Position numbers and translations under genes: made by a program
NCBI RefSeq assembly: GCF_001625305.1
Contig: NW_017802379.1
Location: 124,001-188,000 of the forward strand
Source: Branchiostoma belcheri
Taxonomy: Eukaryota; Chordata; Leptocardii; Amphioxiformes; Branchiostomatidae
Direction of reading: 5' to 3'
Length of the DNA stretch: 64,000 nt
Shown here: positions 31,671 through 43,200 of the stretch, one piece after another
How the letters are laid out: each line of letters starts with the position of its first letter
Numbering within the stretch: the stretch's first letter is position 1
The notes under the pieces: generated by a model
Told to the model about the DNA's origin: nothing
Seen by the model: only the letters and a program-made list of their open reading frames with translations
Databases searched by the model: none

Positions 31671-34600
31671 TACTGAAGAATCAAGACTCAGCTTTGATAT
31701 AGCAAGATCTATAATCATAAATTTAAAAATTATTCTATATAGCCAGGATAAGGCATCTTAGCTAATACTGCTTTTAAATTACTTCTAAATATATCAGCTT
31801 TACCACTAAATTGTCTCCTAATCATTCTATTGAGCACTAAAATGAAAGGGTTTATGGTTGCTTAAAGGAGTATAGGTAACAGACATGAGTTGTTCTGGTT
31901 CAGTTGAAGTCAATTAAAGAGGTATTATGCAAGATTAATACAATGTGAAAAGGAGATTTTCCTGTCTCTTTTTTGACAGGATGCTGTTGTGTGCACCAGG
32001 AGGAGCTATTTAGTTTAAAAATCGTGATGGTTGTAGGAAGTCAGGAGACTTTGTATGTGCAACTTAGTTTTTGCACAGTTCACAAGTATAAGCTTGGGTG
32101 CCATTTGTTTTTTTAATGTTTATTTCATTTTGCACACAAAAAGTGGAATACAGGGAGTAGATATCAAATACACAAAATACAGGGTAAAACAGAGACTAGA
32201 AACTAAATATCCTATACAAAAGGATTTGCTGGAGGCAGAAAAAAAGCTGTAAGCCAGACTGTTTTGTAATGGGGCTCCTTGCAATCGCTTACCAAAAAAC
32301 AGATTGGCTCCCAGGCTAGCTCACAAGCGCCTTAAGTACACCTGGGTTTGAGTACATGTTATGCACGTAAAGATTTTGTTCTCAAGAATAAATTTGTCAA
32401 GAATATAGTCATCAATTTTTGGGCCAACATCTTACATAATGTACCTTAAATGCGCAAGCTAGATTAGTACAAAAGCCAGAACATTTATTTAATAGTCAAT
32501 CTGATGAATTGAATCAGCTTTGGCACAGCCCAGAACCAGATCTAATCATATATCATTATTCCACGCTGGCTGTTCAAAATGCCTTGAGCTCTATTTCTAA
32601 GAATATCAGCTTTACCACTGACGTCACAGCACTTCTCAGAATTTTCTACCAAAGCACAGTTTTGCCTCTTATTCACTATATTTATAGCTAAGATGAGAGG
32701 GACCTTGCCTAACGGAAAAAGGTTATTGCAAAGTTTTGCCTCTTATTCACTGAATTTATACCTAAGATGAGAGAGTCCTTTCCTCACGGAAAAAGGTTGT
32801 TGTGGTGAAGTGAATAGAAGTGACTCGGTCCGGAAGATCAGTCCGATTCTATCTAACTTTGATGGACATGTTCGGCCAGCTGTGACTTCGTGTTCTCAAG
32901 GATTCTATTTCCGAACCCCCTGATTGTGAGTCCAGGCCCAGTTAACTGTTAGGAGTGGTAATGAGAGTGGGCGGAAGTGCACATTGTTGGTGGTGGGAGG
33001 CTTTAACTCGTACAGGGTCAGAATAACAATGAGCAAACTGTCATGTACAGTTCATTTAAGTTCGTGAGACTGAATTTCTATGTTTGCGACAGCGACATTA
33101 GGGAGCAGGCAGAAACTTTGCAGGATGGCACCCAGGCTACATACTGAATTTTCAAGAAGGGGGGAGGTGATTGCAGTTGGCATACTGAATGCACTCCTGA
33201 CAGGAAATCTGTATTCAATTTGTTAGCAGCGTAACATAAAATTACTGCTGCAAACATTTCAGTAGCCATTTAGATGGGAGTTGGGAATTTTACTGGTATT
33301 AGGTTAAGATTTAATTTGGCAAACCTACGCAAACATAAGATCAGAGAATTTTGTACAACTCTGAGAGATTTCTGGTATAAAAGCAATCAAGGAAAACTTT
33401 GTAATCAATGTTGATAGCAAATGAATATCACGCCTCTCAGGTATCCTTGGATAACTTACTCAATTTCTGACCATAATTAATAATGATGATACCTATTGTC
33501 TGTGGTGAAGGTGTATACAATACCATGTGAAATGCTCTTGTTATTGTGCTCAGTGCAGCACTATATGAAGTGGTGGAAAATTCAATTTACAGTCCAATTG
33601 TAAGCCTTTTGTTAACAGATTTGCGTGGGTTGAATCTTTTTTATCAGTTTGAATGAACAAGAGAGCAGGAAGAAAATTGATAAGACTGATAGAAAATAGA
33701 TTGTGATCACCGGTACATCGTAATAGCTTCAAAGCAAACAATGTCTTGTCTTTATGGTAACCACCCATAGATGTAGCTTATCGTTATAGCAAAGGAATTA
33801 CATTGTACTACTGCAGCAGATGTTAGGAAAGTGTTTGGGTAACATTTTATTCCCAGATTTACGGCAAACAAACAAACAAATGTGTTGTAGGAAGATAAAG
33901 ATGGTGAATTACTTAGTATAGTAATTAGCTTGTAAGTAAGGGCTCCTGGGGGTACAATAAGAAACTTTTAAGGTATTTAGATAGTGGATTATTGTAGGCT
34001 GGTAGGCTCGATTCAAATACTACTACCTTGCACCTATGCATCTTTTCTTGACACAGACGTCTAGCATTCCCCTCTTCAATATTTCTATTATAATAAAGTT
34101 ATATGAACACCTACCGTGAACAGCAAAAGAAAACTATGCTGTGTTTAAATGTGCATTTTGAATATCTGCAAATATTGCCATTAAGGTTCAATTTCCTTAA
34201 TTTATGCTTTGCTTTCATTTACATTGTACAGGTACTTAAAACCAGCTTCCTAATTTGAGTAAAACTACTGTGCAAATTCACAAAGAGAGGATCAAGCTTT
34301 CAAAATGTTCACAGGCATAATTGCAGGATGTTTTCAGGGAAAGGAAGACTTGTCATTACTGTAACCTAATCAAAGTACATAATTATACGTCTCTAATCTT
34401 TCCACACGTAATGATACCATTGCATAATTACTTAGGACAAAGTATGCAATGGATGTATAATTATGCAACTGGAGACTGGTTATTTTCACCTATATGATTA
34501 TATACTTGTACTGTTTGTGTGTGTGTAGGCAGGATGTAAAGGATTTAAAATTGACGTCAATGACCAGCTGCCCCTGACTGCTTGCACAGATGGTGTGTAA

Positions 34601-36050
34601 TAAACCAAAGTGTAGTTATTCTAGTTGAGGGCACACAAATTTAATGTGTTGATTCTCGGATTCGCCTCTTCATTTTTTTCTGATTTGCAACAAAAAAAAA
34701 AAAATTCTGGTTCTGAAATAGCTCAAAAATGCTCATATTTTGCCCCCAACAGTTAAGGAAAGTCCTTTTCTTCCTAGTTGTGACAGTTTTTCCATCAATC
34801 AATGCAGTGGTTTGATTAAAAGTTAAGAATTCATTTTTTTAATATTAACCCAGCCTTTTGTGTTGACTTATGACTCCTATCATCACTCCTATCCTATTAT
34901 GACTCCTATGACCTATTTTTATTTTTTTTCCCCTGTCGCGTCATATTTTTTGCATATTTCCAGATAAAAGTGCTAACACAGGATGTGTACATCAATGGAG
35001 TCTACAGGAAATGTAAGTCCACAGGAAATCAATTGTTGAGTTGACGAAATATTTAATGCACTTTACTTTACAGAAACATGACTAAATCATTTCACAAAGT
35101 AATCAACTAATCACACAAACACACAATCTTTGTAGCAACAGAATACACAATAAACAGCTTACTTTCAAGCGTGGCTTCCTCTTTCAGTAGTCAGAGAACC
35201 AAAGACCATGCAGAAAATGACATACCGTGAAAAGGTGCATTTTTGTGAATCCATGTTAACAATGTTGTCTTTTGTGTAGCCTTAAACTGACATAGGTGGG
35301 TTCAAATTATTGTAAGAATCAGTTGTGCAGCTTTAAACTCAATTCCCAACAACATTTACATTACAGATTTGACATGCATTGTTCAATTCTCCAAAAAATT
35401 AAGATTTCTTGTTACTAAGAGATATTTAGAATAACTTATAATATACTTATAAACTGTTTTATAGATTTATATTTATATTTATGACTCCAACAATGCCTCT
35501 AACATCAAACACATCAACCAAAAGACATCAACACTACAAATATATGTAATGCACTTGCACTTAGAGAAACAGGAAAGGCTTTCAAACCTAACGGTTTACA
35601 ACATTTTGGCTTCAGGTCCATAAAATTTACAACAACAGATAGATAGATACTGGTAATAAAGACTGATAACTGTCAAATTGTAAAATATATCCATGATATA
35701 CTACATACCATAAACATCCACTCTACAACATGGCTATATAAGAAGTTAAGACCAAGAAAAATACGCCAGGCTTTTCTCCTCTTTCTTTCCAATAAAATAA
35801 ACCCAACATGAAAGGAAACATTATAGCAACCACATTACTAATATATTGCACATGTTGTCATAACACACAATATAATACACACTAAAATCATTATGTAATA
35901 GTACTACCTCAAAACACCACTGCTTTTTACTGAAGATAAAAGTCTAAAGACATTTCACAACAACTTTTTATGAACACGTCAAAGTTAAAGAGATCATTAT
36001 ATCATTACATATCATATCAAGGAATATATCTTGGTGATATAAGTCGAATA
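31671..36050. other. Intergenic, no gene recognised
   Basis: AT-rich, with a ~85-bp two-copy tandem (about 32645-32810, sharing GTTTTGCCTCTTATTCACT and CGGAAAAAGGTT). A frame at 32509-32691 ends LLRIFYQSTVLPLIHYIYS, which resembles the end of a non-LTR reverse transcriptase, but it is too short to be sure. 34630-34975 is a reversed, incomplete family H MITE. Confidence 0.5.
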
Positions 36051-36063
36051 TACGTCGATGAAG

Positions 36064-36322
36064 GTTAGACATCCAGGTAATATGATACGCCAAAAAGCAG
36101 TTACTCAAGCAACGGGATATGATTTTGAAAACGTCAGACGTTTCAGCTAGTATCCACTAGCTTTCGTCAGTGACTGAGCATATCAATCAATAGGTTGTGC
36201 TTATAAACCTGTTTTCCCCTCTGGTCTCTCAGTCACTGACGAAAGCTAGTGGATACTAGCTGAAACGTCTGACGTTTTCAAAATCATATCCAGTTGCTTG
36301 AGTAACTGCTTTTTGGCGTAAG
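36064..36322. repeat. Palindromic repeat, family HH (copy 4), intact pair of hammerhead-like cores
   Basis: Best copy. Two near-perfect inverted arms, about 36086-36175 and 36232-36320, each with the core CTGACGA, A, AGCTAGT-GGAT-ACTAGCT (7-bp perfect stem), GAAACG, then an ACGT/ACGT short stem. Cores are on the minus strand at 36170-36139 and the plus strand at 36236-36267. Confidence 0.85.
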
Positions 36323-36965
36323 TCGAATATACACTCAGCTATTATCAACCCATACGTGTACTGTATATGACTCAATGGTTACACAGTTTGAAACCTCTGC
36401 ATATTTCGTTGTGACATCGTTCTTGAGGCAGTGCCAACATCATGACGTCTGCCTGCAATGGTACGATGTATGATATGGGCCATCACGCAGTTCTGGTATT
36501 GATGTATAATGGAAAACGTGACAATCGAAGGTTATCTTTCATGCCAAATGGAACTCAGTTGTCCACGTTTGAGACCATAATTATAGCGTTACGTATTTTA
36601 ATGGATTCTCTCCGACATCGAGTAAATGGACTGGTGACATCTCGGGCAGTTTAAGGAGGCAGAAATAACCAGGAAATGCATCGACAGAACAAACCATTAC
36701 CACCTGTTAAAGTGTAGACTCATGCCATAGATTGTTTGAACTCAATAATGTATAGGACTCCGAGAAGCTGTACGTAGTATTATAACTGGGACAGTTAATG
36801 GCGGACAGAGCTGACTGGAAAGAGAGAGTACGCTCGGTCCGTGCTAGCCGCCCGACATTATGGTGATGATGATAGTATTATATGATTCGCTTACTGCTAA
36901 ACATAAAATACAGCTTTTGGGAGAGAAAAATACAACTTCAGATATGGTATTGTAACCTCTCTCTA

Positions 36966-37159
36966 CCAGGCTTCGGGAAGCGGCTGGAATGAGGAGAAAG
37001 TGGCCAAATAGACAGACGACATGCCAGGGGAGTTGGTCCGCGCTAGAGAACGGTCTTTGGGAGCTGCAAACTGTTATCTTTGCGAGGACCAACTCCCCTG
37101 GCATATCATCTGTATATTTGGCCAATTTCTACTCTTTCCAGCCGCTTCCCGAAGCCAGG
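36966..37159. mobile_element. Palindromic MITE, family Q (copy 2)
   Basis: Arms of ~80 bp: CCAGGCTTCGGGAAGCGGCT, CCAAATAGACAGACGACATG and CCAGGGGAGTTGGTC on the left match the reverse complement on the right (GACCAACTCCCCTGGCAT ... GCCGCTTCCCGAAGCCAGG). Lies ~100 bases beyond the stop codon of the GPCR gene. Confidence 0.85.
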
Positions 37160-37263
37160 AATAGGCTAATGGTATTGTACATGAGAACATCGGCATTTTG
37201 TGGGGCTAAGCGGACTCGAGCTGTAGTTGGAATAGATTAGCCCTATATTGTCGCCATAACTGT

Positions 37264-40200
37264 CTAGAAGCTCTTTGATATAGGTGTACAGTTCTTTGTG
37301 TCCGCATCGTTTTGTTCTGCCGCGGAGTCAGTGTAGACATCTCTCAGAGACGTGCTGTTGGTGATTCTGCTTGTCTCCCCGCCGAAAGGTCTGAGGAGGG
37401 TATTGTCTGGCCGGACCTCATAGATCTGCACTTCTTCGTTCTTTGGCACCTCCTGGTCAATGTGATCATCGGAGTCACTGAAGTGGATGGTCGGGACCAT
37501 GGACACGATGGAGTTGTGTCTCACGTGCAGGCTTACCGGAGAGGGTGTGCATGTGCGCGGGGAGGCGGTCATCGGAGGCCGACTGGCGAGTCTTTTGCTT
37601 CTCTTATTCGTCGTGATGCCGGGAGGCGTGACGATGGGGAGCATCGGGTACGACTGCGGGGTGATGAACCCTGGCTCCGTCTTCGTCCGGTGCGCTCCCT
37701 TGCCGTGGATCTCCAGCGTGTTCCGGTACCGCACGAGCCAGAATCGGGTGTTGGTGGTCCTCTGGACGGAGGTGGACTTGTTCTTGAACCCGACGAGGCG
37801 TAAGAAGGCGTTGCGGAACTGCGTGGAGAACAGCGTGTAGATGATCGGGTTCAGCGTGGAGTTGAGGTACAGCATGATGCGCAGGAAGACGACCAGGATC
37901 TGCAGGTCGTGCTGAGAGAAGGCTGAGTCGATGTCTTCGCGGGTAGCTAAGATGAGCCAGAGCTGCACGACGCGCTGAGGCAGCAGGGAGACGAAGAACA
38001 CCACGACCACCGTGGCCATCATGTACACCACCCGCCGCCTGGAACGCTGACGCTCGACAAGGCTGTCACTGGCCTGCGGAGGATTAAAAAATCGTATTTT
38101 GAAGAACTATCAAAGAGTGGAACTCGTTGACACCAAGTACAGTTGGGGCATCATCACTATAAAGCAACTTCTGCAGTTAGACGTGCAAAGACTGGGTGTA
38201 ACAGGTCGTTAGGTGTAATATAGCTAGCTGACGCTCTACAAGGCTGTTACTGGCCTGCAGAGGACACAATATACTATGTTCATTCCAAGATGGAATGACG
38301 TAGTCTGCTTTAGATTGAAAGGGGTGGAAGAGCTTTAAGCCCATTTTATAACCTTTGCTCACATCATACGTCAAAAAATTTACCGCCCGTAGTGGCATAT
38401 GATCAGATCTTGGCACACAAAATCCGTCTCCGTCCTCATTGATCAGTGTTTTTGGACACAGTATGAACGATTAGCCGACAGGCCCGGTGGGTGTCACTCG
38501 ACCTTACAGAGAGTAAAGCCGTGTAAAATGCCGTGGGGCATGTCAGGGGATCGAATCTGGCCATTACGCCACGCGATGCCACATACGTCAGCCATGACAC
38601 AGACACTCCAGTCCAGAATGTTAGACGAGTATTTCCACATGCACCGACACACAGTACGGTATACTTTGTGAAAGTTTCAGTTTCAGTTTATTTTATTTCA
38701 CCAGTAATTACAACTCAGGCCATCCCGGCCTGTTTTTCAGGTAATCCTGGATACACATAAAAGTACACACAACAAATACACAGTACATAAACTATTACTA
38801 AATTACAACATCCTAAACATCAACAGTGTCAAAATCCTGCACCTACTGAAAAAAAAACACGAAAACAATTGACGAAACATTTTAGTGTTGATTGCAGCTT
38901 TGTGGGTTGTGACACTAAAATGCCCCATCTCAGAGTTGAGTCGGCACGTTCCCATCATCTTTGGTATCACCGACGCTCATTTCGGTATATTTTGTGGAAA
39001 AAAACACGACTGCAATTAGGAAACATTTCAGTGTGCTGGCTTTTTTATAACTTCGAGACGAGAAACTAAAAAGTCACCAAACATGCCCCACCTCCTCAGA
39101 GTTGAGTCAACATGTTCCCATCATCTTTGGTATCCCCGACGCTCATTGCGGTATATTTTGTGAAAAAACACGACTACAATTGAAGAAACAGTGTGTTACT
39201 TTTGACTAGAAAAAGACAAAAAAATGCCCACCTCCTCAGAGTTGAGCCGACACGTCCCCATCATCTTCCGGCCGATGAGCGAGTAGAGCACGCAGAGCAG
39301 CAGCATCGGCAGCACGAAGAAAAGCACGGTGTTGCCCAGCACGTACGCCGTCTTCCACGTCTCGTCCACGGTCGTGTCACACATCGTGATGGTGCCGGTG
39401 TCGTTATGGTGAAACCTGAAGCCATGAAATCAGAGAAAGGGATTTAAATGAAAGTTTAAAAAAAGCAGACTCGATTGACATTTTAGGCTGAATGGGTTAA
39501 TGAATCTGTTGCGTCTTAGGCAGGGCATTGTGTCATTGGAAGGTGTAGCCCAACAAGGCCTCAATCTCTCTCCAACACTTGGCATGGTTATTTAATAGTT
39601 CGGGTGGGATGAAAATTTGGCATTTGAGAATTATACAAGACAAAAAAGTTTTGTTTTCTATTGGACTATCAAAAATGTGTCTTTTTCAGTTTCACTGAAC
39701 TTTGTTCTTTGTCAGTTTCACTGACGAAAGGTAGTGGATGCTACCTGGCGGTTTCCAAAATCATATTCAGTTGCTTGCGTAACTGTCTTACGTCTTTATT
39801 TCGGCGATGGACAGCACGGGTGACCCGGCCAGCAGGGAGGTGACCCACAGCAGGATGACAGCTCTGCCGGTCCGACTGCTGGTGCACAGAGACCTGCCGG
39901 GTGGGAGGAGATATAATTGAATCACTAATAATAAAGGCAAAGCATGGATGCACTCATTGTAAGTATTATAAGCTCCATATAGCCATACATGCACATTTAC
40001 AACTGTCTGCAGAAGGAACAAGAAGTTAAATTTGTATATAGTAGTCTAACCGGTAGGTAGTATTACACAGATAGTTCTGGTGTACATGAGATGCTGATTC
40101 AGCACCAAGGACGGCACCTATGTTGTTACATGACGATATACGCTTTGTTGTGAAACACATGAAATGACTACACTGTTCTAGTATGGCTGCTGGTGCACAT

Positions 40201-43200
40201 TCCTTCATTCATTCATTAAGAGGCCTTCTGGAATTATAGAATTAGACATGTATACGTTCCATGTGTTCATACATCTACAACTGTCTTAACAAAAAGAAGT
40301 TGAAACTGTACACAGTAGTCGAACCGGTTGGTAGTAGTACGCATTAGCATGTGATATATCGTTGGACGTCGTCCCTTAAATCATTGTACTATCTTGCCCA
40401 TACATGTTGTCTGTACTTCCAATCAGCCCTCGGGCTTGTACTTGCAAAAAACTTCACTTTATCTCTTACCTGGCCCTGAGAGGGTGCGTGAGTCCCAGGT
40501 ACCGCTCCATGGACACGGCCACGATGGTGAGCACGGAGGCCTGGCAAACAACCATCTCCAGGTACGGCACCAGCTTACCTGCAGTCATCGGCAGAGAATT
40601 AAAACAAGTTCAAAACGAGTTCTACGACCTCATACCTTCGCCAGATGATGTTTACATTTAGAACTGACGAATTGAAAATGTTTCTCATTGATTATGCAAA
40701 TAAGATAATCATTTGCACGAAATCATATTCTTCACCCAAGGACACTATCACAGAATCAGACACATTTGTATTTTAGCAAGGAAAATTACTGTAACATTTC
40801 GTAATTCATTATGCAAATGAAGCCCTGATTTGAATTAGTTATGTTCAATGATGTTCACCTTCACTTAGCTTCCAAATGCGGCAAGTATATGAAATCTCCA
40901 GCAATTACGATTCATACACCTTCTTGAGTTATCGTAAAAGAACTGAAATAGATAGAGGCAAGCGGCAACGTGAAGATACCAAATGGCCGGAGGGTATAAC
41001 ACAAGACGAAGGAAGTAAATGTACGCAATGGAGAGACGTGACATGAACACAAAATACTGTTTGTCATAATGAAGTATACCAACACAGATGAACTTTCATG
41101 CTAAGAACAAAATAGTGTCATTGAAATTAGCATATTGTTGCGTTTGAACAGTCCTTACGCGTTGTGGGGGCTTCAGAGTGCCTTAAGGAGTCGAAAGGTC
41201 TATCTGACCTCTTATAGATAAACTACGATTAATAATAATAGCACAGTATACACTATGATGAATAAAGCAGTAAGGTTTGATTAAGAGCACAAGCAAGTTC
41301 TTATATATGGCATCGACCGTTTCAAGTGGCAACGGCCGTTTAAGAGATGGACATTATTAGGACCTCAAGCAAGATAAGGTCCGGAAAATGCGAGGTTGAT
41401 GAAGAACTCGTGAAAGAGAAAACGTACGTTATTACAGCTGCTGACAGGGACAGATGCTGCCGAAGTTCTGAAGTGCTCGGTTGAAACTACAAACGCCTAC
41501 GCATGTATGTGTGGGAGGATAGGAGATTGATCTCTTCCTCCACACAACACCGCGTCTCATGATAATAAGCCTCATGTTTAAACCATCAAATCTGTGCTTG
41601 ATTACTCGAGAATTTGCAATGGATAGTTGAGTAGCTTTAGTATCTTTCAGATGTAACTTATCATGTAAGATTCACTTTATATTGATGCTGACACTGACAA
41701 AGATCCAGAATACATGTAGATTCCATGTTTCAAAGGTGCCACATTAAACTCTACAGTATAGTTTGTCTATTCAAGGAGCGCTCATCGAAGCTCCTTGGTT
41801 TATATTTCATCATTTCAAAGCATTTCCTCAATTTACGTCATCTCATGTCAGTTGCTAATTTGAAACGTATACATCTCAGTTACTTTGAGCTACTGGCGTG
41901 TTTCTAAGCAGGTTGATCTAAAAGTTTCCTCAAGAAGAAGAAGAACGAAGAAGCTTAGGATGAATACTGCACATCGAGTAATTGGTTATCGATCCTAAAT
42001 ACTTAAGCTCACCGGAAAAGCTTCTACTGTTATAAAAGCTGTACCGTGTTTGATGTTAGGGCTTATATAATAAATACCCACACAGGTGGAGCATGGAATT
42101 GGATCGACAGAGCCTGTCTACTTCTTTCACACGCCGCTTGAGAAACATGTACTAGTATTAACGTCAGGGTCAGAACGGGAAATCCTGATTCATCACATCG
42201 TCTGTTCCAAGTCAGCAGCGCGAGTAAAAAGGATTTGTGTCGTAGTTACATTGTAGGAGACAATCTGAATGGAATAATACTGTTATACTCTAACTCCAAT
42301 GCTGAATAACTTTGTCGTATGTGCTACTGTAATCATATTATCAGTATCTGATTTTTAAACTCCTTGGTATAACCGCCCTTCGGCGCGGTAGCAACTGGCT
42401 ATATTACACCGAACGACCTGTTGCGCCCAATCTTTTCACATCTAACTGCAGGAGGTGTCTAAAGCTTTCTAGTGATGATGCCCCAACTGTAGTTGGTGGC
42501 AGCGAGTTCCACTCTACTATAGTTCTAGCAAAATAAGAGTTTTTGAACACCTCAATCCTTGGTTGATAACTTTCAAAATTGGTATTTGATGGCATGACTA
42601 GTATTTCTTGTTCTTTTCTGGGCTGGTATTAGACAATGGACAGGCAGGTCCCTGGCTGACTGCACGCAGATAGCCAAGGACAGAGAAGGGCGGAGAAAGC
42701 TTGTGCTACACGCTATCACAGTCCCAAAACCTCCAGACGAGGATGGAGCAAGGTGAAGGTGATATAGTGCGGATTTCACATTCTGAGCGTCTCCATTCAA
42801 TTCTTCGTAGACAGTGGATAACAAGCAATGATCCAATGAAGTGTATTCGCCCGGGATTCTTTCGTGAAGTGAATAATTCCTTCGGGTGGTCATTAAAATC
42901 GCACAATGAGACCAATCTGCAAGGTTTGAGAAGGGTAATTAAGACTTGATGAGCCTGGACCAGAGGGTAATTAAGTACTTATTAAGGTGGTACTAAAAGA
43001 AGCCCTCATCAAAATCAAGTTCTTCAAATTCTCAGTATCATAAGGCGAAATTGGTAGGATAATTGGTAGTACGGGGAATTTGCATAGCGGCAACACAAAT
43101 CGTGCTGGGCTGTTAGAACTGATGACTCAGAACCTTGCGGTCCAGGGTTCAAATCCCGGATATGCCCTGATGCTGTACCAAAAGTAACCAATATTTGTTT

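Noticed and set aside
32509..32691. Reverse transcriptase gene
   Set aside because: Only a short tail-like match in one frame; kept as a remark and not called.
37312..37803. Plus-strand 163-residue protein
   Set aside because: Shadow of GPCR exon 6, which has matching TM6/TM7 motifs on the minus strand.
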